From Paenibacillaceae bacterium (GTDB lineage: Bacteria; Bacillota; Bacilli; Paenibacillales; Paenibacillaceae), in assembly GCA_004134985.1 (NCBI GenBank), contig REGQ01000064.1:1-64000 (forward strand): DNA of 64,000 nt. Reading direction: 5' to 3'. The position numbers and the translations under genes are program-made. Below the pieces are notes generated by a model. It did not search any database. It had not been told where the DNA came from and saw only the letters and a list, made by a program, of their open reading frames with translations. This document shows, in pieces, positions 53,032-61,692 of the stretch; positions within the stretch are counted from its first letter, which is position 1, and every line of letters begins with the position of its first letter.

Positions 53032-54711
53032 TTAAACTTCCATAATGATCGGAAGGATCATCGGTCTGCGACGCGTTTGCTCATACAGAAAACGGCCAAG
53101 CGCATCCTTGACATTTGTCTTAAGGGATGCCCATTCGTTCACCTTGTCGTTCATCAATTTGTTCAAAGTCGAGCTTACAATCCGATTGGCTTCATCAAGC
53201 AATCCTTCGGATTCCCTGACGTATACAAAACCGCGAGAGATAATATCCGGTCCGGATAGAATAGTTCCATCTTGCTTGCTCAATGTGACCACAACGACCA
53301 AAATTCCATCTTGGGACAGTAATTTACGATCACGAAGGACAATATTACCTACGTCTCCGACACCAAGTCCGTCAATCAGAACATTGCCAGCAGGCACTTT
53401 ATTTGCTTTGCGAGCGTTGCCGCCCTGAATTTCTACCGTTTCACCATTGTCTAGCAGGAAAATATTTTCCCGTTCAATACCAATTGCTTCACCCAGCAAT
53501 GCGTGCTGACGCAGCATCCGGTATTCGCCATGTATTGGAATGAAAAATTTCGGTTTCATCAGGTTAAGCATCAATTTCAATTCCTCTTGGCTTCCGTGAC
53601 CAGAAACGTGAACACCGGATACAGAACCCGGACCATAGATCACGTTGGCGCCTAGACGGAACAATTCGTCGACGGTACGTCCGACATATTTCTCATTTCC
53701 CGGAATCGGTGTCGCGGCAATGATCACCGTATCGCCAGGAAGGATATCAATTTTGCGATGCGTCGAGCGGGCCATGCGTGTCAGTGCGGACATCGGCTCG
53801 CCCTGGCTTCCTGTGGACAATACGACCACACGATCAGCAGCAATTTTGTTAACTTCATCCGGCTCAATTAGCATTCCTTCCGGAATATGCAAGTAACCCA
53901 GATCGGATGCAATGTTTACAACGTTAACCATACTCCGTCCAATAACGGCGATTTTACGCCGGGTAGTCATCGCGGCATTGATGACCTGCTGAATCCGGTG
54001 CACGTTGGAAGCAAAGGTAGCAACGACAACACGCTGTGTTGCCTTGCGAAAAATATCTTCGAACGCTTTACCAATGTTGCTCTCGGAAGGTGTATAGCCG
54101 GGGCGTTCGGCATTTGTGCTGTCGGAAAGCAACGCAAGCACACCTTTGCTGCCAATTTGAGCCATGCGCTGCAAATCAGCATATTGGCTGTTTACAGGCG
54201 TATGATCAAACTTGAAGTCACCTGTATGAACAACAGTACCTTCAGGCGTGTCCAAACTTACGCCTACGGAATCAGGGATACTATGGTTCGTCTTAAAGAA
54301 AGACGCTTTAATGCAGCCAAGCTGAATTTCCGAATTCGCATCGATCAAAATGCGTTTCGTCTCTCCAAGCAAACCGGCTTCCTTCAGCTTTCCTTCGATC
54401 AGGCCTAGCGTCAATTTTGTTCCGTACACCGGTACATTCAAGTGTCTCAGCACATAAGGCAAACCGCCAATATGGTCCTCATGTCCGTGTGTAATGAGAA
54501 TCGCTCTTACTTTATCACGATTTTCAGTCAGATACGTAATATCCGGAATGACGATATCAATTCCGAGCATGTCCTCTTCCGGAAATTTCAATCCTGCATC
54601 CACTACAACAATGTCGCCTCCGTATTGGACGACATACATATTCTTACCGATCTCACCGACGCCGCCCAGCGCGAAGATCAGTAATTTATCTTGATTATTC
54701 TTCTTCGACAA
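53032..54711 (-). CDS. rnj: Ribonuclease J
   Basis: The 559-residue metallo-beta-lactamase/beta-CASP nuclease processes and degrades RNA, both as endonuclease and 5'-exonuclease. Catalytic motifs are intact: THGHEDHIGG near 73-82, VVHTGDFKFDHTP, and VSGHGSQEELKLM. The ending MILPIIMEV is typical. Gene order (beside dapA) matches B. subtilis rnjB, and several segments (NAERPGYTPSE; GDTVIIAATPIPG) look J2-like, but the metal motif is J1-like. Either paralogue name is possible. Confidence 0.94.
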   Translation of the reverse strand: MSKKNNQDKLLIFALGGVGEIGKNMYVVQYGGDIVVVDAGLKFPEEDMLGIDIVIPDITYLTENRDKVRAILITHGHEDHIGGLPYVLRHLNVPVYGTKLTLGLIEGKLKEAGLLGETKRILIDANSEIQLGCIKASFFKTNHSIPDSVGVSLDTPEGTVVHTGDFKFDHTPVNSQYADLQRMAQIGSKGVLALLSDSTNAERPGYTPSESNIGKAFEDIFRKATQRVVVATFASNVHRIQQVINAAMTTRRKIAVIGRSMVNVVNIASDLGYLHIPEGMLIEPDEVNKIAADRVVVLSTGSQGEPMSALTRMARSTHRKIDILPGDTVIIAATPIPGNEKYVGRTVDELFRLGANVIYGPGSVSGVHVSGHGSQEELKLMLNLMKPKFFIPIHGEYRMLRQHALLGEAIGIERENIFLLDNGETVEIQGGNARKANKVPAGNVLIDGLGVGDVGNIVLRDRKLLSQDGILVVVVTLSKQDGTILSGPDIISRGFVYVRESEGLLDEANRIVSSTLNKLMNDKVNEWASLKTNVKDALGRFLYEQTRRRPMILPIIMEV

Positions 54712-54854
54712 GTGTATCTAAACCTCCTATGTTTGTTCAACGTCGTTCTAACGTTATCAAATTTCAAATATTTGCCGCACCCAGTCACTTAAAATCATTA
54801 TACATGATTGATTTAACAAAACACAAGTCAGTAAGCTGCAACGTTTTCAGAAAC

Positions 54855-54884
54855 GTAAAAAACCGATGCTGGACGCACCGGTTT
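54855..54884 (-). terminator. Terminator after dapA
   Basis: AACCGATGC/GCACCGGTT arms (one mismatch) around GGAC-rich loop, then TTTTTT on the minus strand. Confidence 0.87.
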
Positions 54885-54909
54885 TCACGCTGTCTTCATT
54901 CCCCGGGAA

Positions 54910-55782
54910 TCAAACAAGTTTTCTTAAAAATTCCTCTTCCGCCTCCGTTGGGGCAACCAACGGCAATCGTACGCCCCCAACGGGAAGTCCTTTTAGCCCT
55001 AAAGCATATTTAACCGCAACCGGATTGGGCACCGGATGAGGACATTCGAACAAGCCTTTAAATACAGGGAAGCACAATGCATGCAGCCTTGCCGCTTCCT
55101 GATGGTTCCCGTCCAGAAACGCCTGAATCAGCTGCTTCATCTGGGAGCCAATAATATGGCTAGCCACACTGACGATACCATGGCCGCCGATGGACAATAC
55201 CGGCAGAGCTGCACTGTCTTCACCGCTGTAAACGCGGAATCCTTCAGGCGCTTTGCTAATAATTTGCGTAATTTGATCCAGCGAGGCGCACTCTTTGGTC
55301 GATGTGATGTTTTCAATTTCAGCAAGCCGCAGCGTCGTCTCAGCGCTAAGATTAGCACTCGTACGTCCCGGCACATTATATAGCATCACATCAAGGGAAG
55401 TTGCCGTTGCAATGGCACGGAAATGCTGATACAGCCCTTCTTGGCTTGGACGGTTGTAATAAGGAACCACAAGCAATATGCCGTCCACGCCTGCCTGTTC
55501 CGCAGCACGGGTCAAATGGATGGAATGGGCGGTATTATTGCTGCCCGTCCCCGCAATGATCTTGGCTCTTCCCCCCGCATGCTTGACGGCAAAACGAAAA
55601 AGTTCCAGCTTTTCTTCATCGGTCAGCGTTGGCGATTCACCGGTTGTACCCGATATAACCAAGCTGTCGGATTGCTGCTCATTAATCAAATAATCGATCA
55701 ATCGACCGGTCGTCTCCCAGTCAATTTGACCTTCCGCATCAAACGGGGTTACCATTGCGGTTATCAATCTTCCAAAATCCAT
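54910..55782 (-). CDS. dapA: 4-Hydroxy-tetrahydrodipicolinate synthase
   Basis: The 290-residue TIM-barrel enzyme condenses pyruvate with aspartate semialdehyde. GTTGESPTLTDEEK near 43-56, MLYNVPGRTSANLSAET (Tyr) near 131-147, and ENITSTKECASL with the Schiff-base Lys near 160 are intact. Its product feeds lysine, peptidoglycan and, through SpoVFAB, spore dipicolinate. It follows dapG closely and precedes rnj. Confidence 0.97.
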   Translation of the reverse strand: MDFGRLITAMVTPFDAEGQIDWETTGRLIDYLINEQQSDSLVISGTTGESPTLTDEEKLELFRFAVKHAGGRAKIIAGTGSNNTAHSIHLTRAAEQAGVDGILLVVPYYNRPSQEGLYQHFRAIATATSLDVMLYNVPGRTSANLSAETTLRLAEIENITSTKECASLDQITQIISKAPEGFRVYSGEDSAALPVLSIGGHGIVSVASHIIGSQMKQLIQAFLDGNHQEAARLHALCFPVFKGLFECPHPVPNPVAVKYALGLKGLPVGGVRLPLVAPTEAEEEFLRKLV

Positions 55783-55816
55783 GTTGACATCCTCCTATAA
55801 TAGCTGCTAGCTGCGA

Positions 55817-57031
55817 TTAAAGATGCAATTCAAATTTTTCATGAAGCGCGCGCAGCGCCTCGGCCATATCTTGCTCACGAACCAATACCCATATTGTGCT
55901 GTTGGAATCTGCAGACTGCATTATCAAAATGCCGCGCTCAGTCAGCGCTTCGACAATTCGAGCCATAATGCCAGGCACCCCGTTCATGCCTCCGCCTATA
56001 ACCGATACTTTGGCACATCCCGTTGTTGCCTTCGGCAAATATCCTATTGCCTCCAACACCGCTACCGCTTGTGGAGCATCCTGATCAAATACAGTATACA
56101 CTGCTCCGCTGGGAGTTACATTAATAAAATCTACGCTGATATGATGATGCGCCATCGCCTGAAATACGTGAAGCTGAACTTCCCGCTGATCTTCACGGGC
56201 CTGTACCGCGATCTGCGTAATTCCAGAAGCGTGGGCAATGCCTGTCACCGGACGATCCTGCACACCTCGTTCAGGGCGCCCTATTTTGTTGGTCACAAGC
56301 GTGCCTTCGCCATCGGAAAATGTCGAGCGAACGCGAACTGGAATATTCGCTTGCTGCGCAAGCTCTACAGACCTCGGGTGAATGACCTTGGCACCCTGTC
56401 TGGCCATATTGCATATTTCCCCATAACCGACGACGGCAAGCGGCCTCGCATTCTCCACATAACGCGGATCAGCGGTAAGAATCCCGCTTACATCGGTATA
56501 AATATCAACATATTCCGCTTGCAGGGCAGCGCCAAGCGCGGTTGCCGTTGTATCACTGCCCCCGCGCCCCAAGGTCGTCAAATCTCCTGAAGCTGTCTTT
56601 CCTTGAAACCCGGTTACGATGACAACTCGCTGCGCTGCGAGATGATCAATAATTACATCCGTCTGTACATCCATAATGCTTGCATTGCCAAACTGCTCAT
56701 TCGTCACAATTCCAGCCTGGCCGCCAGTCAAAACAACCGTTGGGAGGCCTCTGCTCCATAAAATATCGCAAAGTTTGACAGCTGAGATAATTTCACCGCA
56801 TCCAAGCAGCAGATCGCGCTCTCGTGCAGGCAATTTACTGCCGGCTTGCCCACCCAGAAGTGAAAGCAGTGTATCTGTAGCGTAAGGATCGTTCCTGCGA
56901 CCCATTGCCGAGACGACAACGACCAACTGGAAGCCCTGGTCTCGCTCTCGCATGATATGGCGCAATACATGCTCTCTTGCGTCATCGGTAGAAAGGGAGG
57001 TCCCTCCGAATTTCTGCACCAAAATCCGCAT
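55817..57031 (-). CDS. dapG: Aspartate kinase (DapG type)
   Basis: The 404-residue enzyme phosphorylates aspartate. The start VQKFGGTSLSTDDAREHVLR and LGRGGSDTTATALGAAL are kinase motifs; two C-terminal ACT domains follow (REDQREVQLHVFQAMA and VSVIGGGMNGVPGIMA regions). By synteny it corresponds to the diaminopimelate-sensitive aspartokinase I. It is next to dapA and the spoVF genes, but the asd gene normally between spoVFB and dapG is not here. Confidence 0.95.
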   Translation of the reverse strand: MRILVQKFGGTSLSTDDAREHVLRHIMRERDQGFQLVVVVSAMGRRNDPYATDTLLSLLGGQAGSKLPARERDLLLGCGEIISAVKLCDILWSRGLPTVVLTGGQAGIVTNEQFGNASIMDVQTDVIIDHLAAQRVVIVTGFQGKTASGDLTTLGRGGSDTTATALGAALQAEYVDIYTDVSGILTADPRYVENARPLAVVGYGEICNMARQGAKVIHPRSVELAQQANIPVRVRSTFSDGEGTLVTNKIGRPERGVQDRPVTGIAHASGITQIAVQAREDQREVQLHVFQAMAHHHISVDFINVTPSGAVYTVFDQDAPQAVAVLEAIGYLPKATTGCAKVSVIGGGMNGVPGIMARIVEALTERGILIMQSADSNSTIWVLVREQDMAEALRALHEKFELHL

Positions 57032-57483
57032 AATGCCGTTCCTTTCGCAGTCGATCCTATGGATGTCTCACCGCGCTTTGAAACAAGCTTTGTTAGATGA
57101 AGTTTTTACATGCCGATTATGAAATTTGCGATAATCGTATTGCACGCAAGGGATACAAACCATAAATAGCCTGAAACAATCCACAGACATAAATATCGGT
57201 GGATTGTCCAGAACCTGCCGTATCCGGCCTGCATTGATGCTCGAATGATCCGCACTGTCCACTCTTGCACAGATAAACATGTGCGATTCGAGACTTTGTA
57301 TATTAATAAGTAAGTCAGCAATTGTGAACAGCAGCAAACGCTTAATCAGCAAGCTCATTACTCTTTCTGAACTTGCGAATGTTAACGGAATGATGCAGGC
57401 CGAATACAGACGCAAGTTGCCGCGAGGAACATGGACCGCCTGAAGTTATTTGTTAACTTACAATACTGCTGTAGAATAGAGCA
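57032..57483. other. 452-bp gap between dapG and spoVFB
   Basis: B. subtilis has asd here. No convincing gene is present. A plus-strand frame near 57325 (MNSSKRLISKLITLSELANV...) and a minus-strand frame of 115 codons exist but lack ribosome sites or known motifs. The segment may hold the dapG-dapA promoter. Confidence 0.55.
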
Positions 57484-58077
57484 CTAATAATTAAAACGTT
57501 CAATAATCATAGGCTGCAACTGCCTGCTCTCAAGCGCAGCTTCACACGCTTCGAGCGCCAAATCCATTCTTGCAACGAGTGAATTTGGTTTCTGCTGCGG
57601 ATTATCTTGTCCGAAAGGAACAAAATAAATATATTTGGCATTCAACAGCTTTGCAATGTTAGCAGCATTCAAACCAAGCCCGTCGTTGGTAGAAACCGCA
57701 AGCACTACCGGCCGCTGATTTCGCATCTGGGCTTTCGCTGCCATCAGCACTGCACTGTCGGTCATCGCGTTGGCCAGCTTGCTGGTCGTATTGCCCGTAC
57801 ATGGCGCAATAATAAGCACATCGAGCAGCTTCGAAGGACCAAGCGGTTCCGCCTGTACAATGGTAGATATGATTTCATTTCCTGTAATACTCTTTAATTG
57901 CTCCTGCCACTGCGCTGAAGTTCCGAATCTTGTATCGGTCATCATAATGGTCTGCGAAACAATTGGAATCACGTTGGCACCTGCGTCGACAAAACGCTTA
58001 ATTTGCGGCATGACTTCCGCAAACGTGCAATGCGACCCGGACAATGCATAACCGACGGTTTTGCCCTGCCAGCTCAT
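57484..58077 (-). CDS. spoVFB: Dipicolinate synthase subunit B
   Basis: The 197-residue flavoprotein-like subunit has GYALSGSHCTFAEVMPQIKRF at the N-terminus and APCTGNTTSKLANAMTDSAVLMAAKA near 110-135 (given in part). With SpoVFA it oxidises dihydrodipicolinate to dipicolinic acid in the mother cell for storage in the spore core. ATG at 58077 overlaps the spoVFA stop as ATGA, so the two are coupled. Confidence 0.96.
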   Translation of the reverse strand: MSWQGKTVGYALSGSHCTFAEVMPQIKRFVDAGANVIPIVSQTIMMTDTRFGTSAQWQEQLKSITGNEIISTIVQAEPLGPSKLLDVLIIAPCTGNTTSKLANAMTDSAVLMAAKAQMRNQRPVVLAVSTNDGLGLNAANIAKLLNAKYIYFVPFGQDNPQQKPNSLVARMDLALEACEAALESRQLQPMIIERFNY

Positions 58078-58973
58078 AGAATCTCCCCCCGCTCTTGTAC
58101 ATCTTCCAAAATCAACCGACCTAAACAATCCGCTATAATGCGTCCAGCCGTTTTGGGAGCGACAATTCCGGGGAGTCCGGGTGCGAGCAATGCTTTTATG
58201 CCCCGCTTTTCCGCAAATCGGAAATCAGTACCGCCAGGCTTGGAAGCCAAATCGATAATGACTGTGCGAGAAGGCATTTTCGCTATAATTTGCGCTGTGA
58301 CTATCATAGTCGGAATTGTATTAAAAAGCAAGTCAATATTGCCTACTTCATGCAATAGATCCTTTACATAGAAAGGGTTTAGCCTCATTTCTACCGCACG
58401 TGCGTAATGCTCCTCCCGTCGGACTCCTGCCCTGACTGTCGCACCCAAACCTTGTAATGTCCGTGCCAATGTCAATCCTGTTCTACCCAGGCCAAGCACG
58501 AGACAATTTGAACCATGAATGGTGATATCCGTGTTCTGGATTGCCATCATTAACGCGCCTTCGGCGGTCGGAATTGAATTATAAATGGCAACATCGTCCC
58601 GCTCCAGCAATTCGACAAGTGCAATACCATGATTGTCGCATAAATTGCGCAAATAGGGTTTGGCCATGCCGGTATAAATTTTGCAGTGCTTAGGCAGCCA
58701 GGACACATGCTCATCCAACAGCCTCAACTGCTTATCGCTGAAAACTGCCGTTATAAGCCCGTTATCATCCGTTCCAACGACCGGTAATATTAGCACATCC
58801 GCCCGCTCGAAAACTTCCTCCCGCAAATCCGCATGGATCGCTCCATCCAATGGACTATGCAAGCCTTCGAAACCTGCCAATGTCACACTCGCATCCAGCT
58901 CATTCAATTTGTGTACAACCTCAAGCTGGCGCGCATCTCCTCCAAGCAAAACGACCTGTGTTCCTGTCAGCAT
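58074..58973 (-). CDS. spoVFA: Dipicolinate synthase subunit A
   Basis: The 299-residue protein starts MLTGTQVVLLGGDARQLEVV, with an N-terminal domain, then a Rossmann domain CLVLGLGRTGLTLARTLQGL near 152-171 that binds the nicotinamide cofactor, and DLASKPGGTDF. It forms the oxidoreductase with SpoVFB. ATG at 58973 follows AAGGAG. The long non-coding stretch upstream holds dispersed repeats and would carry a mother-cell promoter. Confidence 0.96.
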   Translation of the reverse strand: MLTGTQVVLLGGDARQLEVVHKLNELDASVTLAGFEGLHSPLDGAIHADLREEVFERADVLILPVVGTDDNGLITAVFSDKQLRLLDEHVSWLPKHCKIYTGMAKPYLRNLCDNHGIALVELLERDDVAIYNSIPTAEGALMMAIQNTDITIHGSNCLVLGLGRTGLTLARTLQGLGATVRAGVRREEHYARAVEMRLNPFYVKDLLHEVGNIDLLFNTIPTMIVTAQIIAKMPSRTVIIDLASKPGGTDFRFAEKRGIKALLAPGLPGIVAPKTAGRIIADCLGRLILEDVQERGEIL

Positions 58974-59198
58974 CAGGCCACTCCTTTCTGCGCATTGCGT
59001 ATAAATCATCTTATGCTTGCGCCTAAAATGCGTGAAAACAAAATAACCTCCCAAGAAGGGAGGTTGAGCGGAAATGACGGCCCCGTCTCAGCTGCATAAT
59101 ATCCTGGCAATAGCGATCCGGCAAGTTTCACCGCGCGCAGCTCCCAGCGCGCGGTGGGGCGATACGTGTTGGCAGTTAACCACACACCGGTTCCATCA

Positions 59199-59374
59199 GG
59201 GGCATTACTGGTGGTGGCTGATAAACCGCCATGTCCCCTTTGTTAAGGGGCTTTCTATTTCGTGGGTTTCCCTTTGTTAAGGCCTTGTCTATTTCGCGGG
59301 TGTTCATGGCGATCTTGCGCTAACGCTTGCCACAGCGCTTAAATGGCACCAAATGGCCCTTTTTCAAATCTAAC
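59199..59374 (-). repeat. Dispersed repeat, copy B (inverted relative to 936-1075)
   Basis: Read on the minus strand it matches copy A in order, ending in CAGCCACCACCAGTAATGCC. Unlike A it contains an internal duplication of about 33 bp (GAAATAGA...TTAACAAAGGG twice, around 59229-59297) and has only one copy of the CCACCACC motif, not an array. A second TAACGCTTG(T/C)CACAGCGCTT block lies at 59371-59390, next to the one at 59321-59340. Confidence 0.85.
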
Positions 59375-59770
59375 GCTTGTCACAGCGCTTATTACCCCCA
59401 TGGACAGCTAAAATCATGCGATTTTCTATAAATAAGGTGGCTCAGTTTCCTTACAATATTTATGGGGGCGGATTTCCCTAAATAGCACCTCTCATAAGCG
59501 TTAGAATTCCAAATGGCCCGAATTCCACATGGCCCCCCTTTGCTTTGATCGAGGATCATGGCAATGGCAACCACTGATGTTTAGACGGAGTCATGTTATC
59601 TATCTGTTTTTTTGTTAGCTTTGATGCAACGCTAGTGATCTGGTGTCCGGCCAAACGTGTTTAGACCCTGTTTGGAGTAAAATAACGGCTGGTGTGTCCA
59701 CCAAGGGCTTTGCGCTCAACCTATCGCCATTGGAATGGACAAAACAATAATTCAGAGCTGCTCTTATTAT

Positions 59771-59798
59771 AAAAAAACCGCTGCACGAGCGCAGCGGA
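59771..59798 (-). terminator. Terminator after dut
   Basis: CCGCTGC/GCAGCGG stem followed by TTTTTTT on the minus strand, about 165 bases after the dut stop. Confidence 0.85.
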
Positions 59799-59961
59799 TA
59801 AAGAATCAAAACTAGTTGTAATATGTTCGATTACCAGTGTTGGTTAACTATGTACGGCTGTACGGCTACCAGTACTGTTACCTGTTTATTACCTCTGCTC
59901 TGTGTGTCCTATATCTACTTATTCACCTGTTCTTTACCTATGTTCCATGCCTCCGTATAGG

Positions 59962-60405
59962 CTACGTGCCTGTATGCCCAAACCCTCCGGCGCCTCTGAC
60001 GGTATCAGGAAGCTCGTCGCAAGGCTCAAGGCTGACTAGTGGAACAACTTGAAATACCATCTGTGCAATCCGCTCACCGCGCTCGATGGTGAAGGGCTCG
60101 CTGCCCAAATTAACCAGGAGCACCTTAACTTCTCCGCGGTAATCCGCATCGATCGTACCTGGCGAATTCAGGCAGGTGATGCCATGCTTGTATGCAAGCC
60201 CGCTGCGCGGGCGAATTTGCGCTTCCAGTTGTTCCGGCATCGCAATAGCAAAGCCGGTCGGTATGAGCCTGCGCTCGCCCGGAAGCAGCGTAACGGATTC
60301 TGATACAGCTGCCTGCAGATCATAGCCGCTTGCCCCTGTGGACATTTGGCGCGGCAGTGCCATATCCTCATTGCCCGGCAGCTGTTTAATTTTTACTGGA
60401 TACAA
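59962..60405 (-). CDS. dut: dUTP pyrophosphatase
   Basis: The 147-residue trimeric enzyme hydrolyses dUTP to dUMP. All five motifs are visible: GASGYDLQA, IRPRSGLA, GTIDADYRGEV, GERIAQMVF and the C-terminal GAGGFGHTG. The start is TTG at 60405 with TGGGAGGG upstream. It overlaps the end of the M16 peptidase gene by 20 bp. It probably shares that gene's transcript. Confidence 0.96.
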   Translation of the reverse strand: MYPVKIKQLPGNEDMALPRQMSTGASGYDLQAAVSESVTLLPGERRLIPTGFAIAMPEQLEAQIRPRSGLAYKHGITCLNSPGTIDADYRGEVKVLLVNLGSEPFTIERGERIAQMVFQVVPLVSLEPCDELPDTVRGAGGFGHTGT

Positions 60406-61651
60406 GACAATCCCTCCCAAGACCTGCTGCAGCTTTATCACTGGATCCTACCATCGCAACGGCAAACGGCACGGACAGCAGCTGATCGACTGCCTGCTTG
60501 ATTTGCTGCATAGACACGTCTTCAATACGCTGCAGCATCTCATCCAAAGTATAATGCCGTCCAAGCATCAGCTCATTTTTCCCATTCCGGTTCATCCTGC
60601 TGCTGGTGCTTTCCAGACCAAGGATAAGGCTTCCCTTCAACTGCTCTTTGCCACGGTGCAACTCATCATCACCGAGCCCTTTTACGGCCAGCTCTCCCAT
60701 CATTTCAACCGTCAAATCCAGCACATCTTTTGTTTGCTTCGGCGCCGTACCCGCATAAATCGTGAACAATCCAGCGTCTGCATACGAAGTATGATAAGAA
60801 TAAACGGAATAGGCGAGTCCGCGTTTCTCCCTGATTTCCTGGAACAAACGGGAGCTCATCCCGCCACCAATAGCATTGTTAAGCAGGATCATCGCATACA
60901 AATTCGAATCAGTCAGCGAATAGCCGGGAAAAGAGAGGCAAATGTGATTCTGCTCTGTCTTCTTCTTATGGAAATGATATTGACCGTCAAACACAGGCGG
61001 CACATATACGGCGCTTTGTCCTTTATTATCGAATTTCCCAAAATATTGCTCCAGCAGCGCCAGCGCATCCTGATCATTAATATTGCCCGCAAGGCTGACC
61101 ACTGTGTTATCAATGCGATAATGCTCTTGCATAAACTGTTTGAGCGCGGCCGAATCCATTGCCAGCAGTCGTTCTTTCTCACCCAGAATCGAATAGGCGA
61201 GCGGATGATTGCCGTAAGATGCCACAGAAGCATCATCATGGACTTTGTCATCCGGTGTATCTTCATACATCGCAATTTCTTCCAAAATGACATTCTTTTC
61301 TTTGGCCAGTTCACCTGGATCAAATTGCGATTCAAAAAACATATCGGAGAGCGCCTCAACCGCAATTGGCAGATGCTCATCCAACACCTTGGCAAAATAA
61401 CACGTATACTCTTTCGAAGTAAAGGCGTTGACATTGCCGCCAATGCCATCGAACACATCAGCGATATCTTTGGCGCTGCGCTCTGCGGTCCCTTTAAACA
61501 ACATATGCTCAATAAAATGAGAAACCCCATTGTTTTCTGGCGTTTCCGAACGTGATCCTGTCTTCACCCAAATCCCGAAGGAAACCGACCTGCAAGTCGG
61601 AATGTTTTCCACTACAACACGCAGTCCGTTCTTTAATATATACTTATTCAC
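60386..61651 (-). CDS. mlpA: M16-family zinc peptidase, MlpA/YmxG-like
   Basis: The 421-residue protein has the inverted zinc motif HFIEHMLFKGT (H-x2-E-H) near residues 45-55 and a distal Glu in the following helix. It resembles B. subtilis MlpA, in the same place between spoVF and ylxY. It is a cytoplasmic processing peptidase by family. Two M16 halves (residues 1-200 and 220-421) are seen. Confidence 0.93.
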   Translation of the reverse strand: MNKYILKNGLRVVVENIPTCRSVSFGIWVKTGSRSETPENNGVSHFIEHMLFKGTAERSAKDIADVFDGIGGNVNAFTSKEYTCYFAKVLDEHLPIAVEALSDMFFESQFDPGELAKEKNVILEEIAMYEDTPDDKVHDDASVASYGNHPLAYSILGEKERLLAMDSAALKQFMQEHYRIDNTVVSLAGNINDQDALALLEQYFGKFDNKGQSAVYVPPVFDGQYHFHKKKTEQNHICLSFPGYSLTDSNLYAMILLNNAIGGGMSSRLFQEIREKRGLAYSVYSYHTSYADAGLFTIYAGTAPKQTKDVLDLTVEMMGELAVKGLGDDELHRGKEQLKGSLILGLESTSSRMNRNGKNELMLGRHYTLDEMLQRIEDVSMQQIKQAVDQLLSVPFAVAMVGSSDKAAAGLGRDCLVSSKN

Positions 61652-61692
61652 TGGGTGTCCTCCTAAAAATCAATGATTACACTATATCAAAA

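Larger units (their letters stand above)
58974..59961. other. 988-bp non-coding stretch with repeats
   Basis: Contains dispersed-repeat copy B (59199-59374), a flanking region with further pieces of the same motif family (CATAAGCGTTAG near 59494, AAATGGCCCGAATTCCACAT near 59511), and the dut terminator. In B. subtilis ymxH lies between spoVFA and the peptidase gene; no such gene is visible here. 59800-59960 shows nothing recognisable. Confidence 0.65.

Noticed and set aside
57068-57415. 115-codon minus-strand frame between dapG and spoVFB
   Set aside because: No ribosome site or family motif, and an opposing short frame is equally open.
59074-59280. Short plus-strand frame over dispersed-repeat copy B
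   Set aside because: It lies wholly in the repeat and flanking non-coding DNA, without ribosome site.
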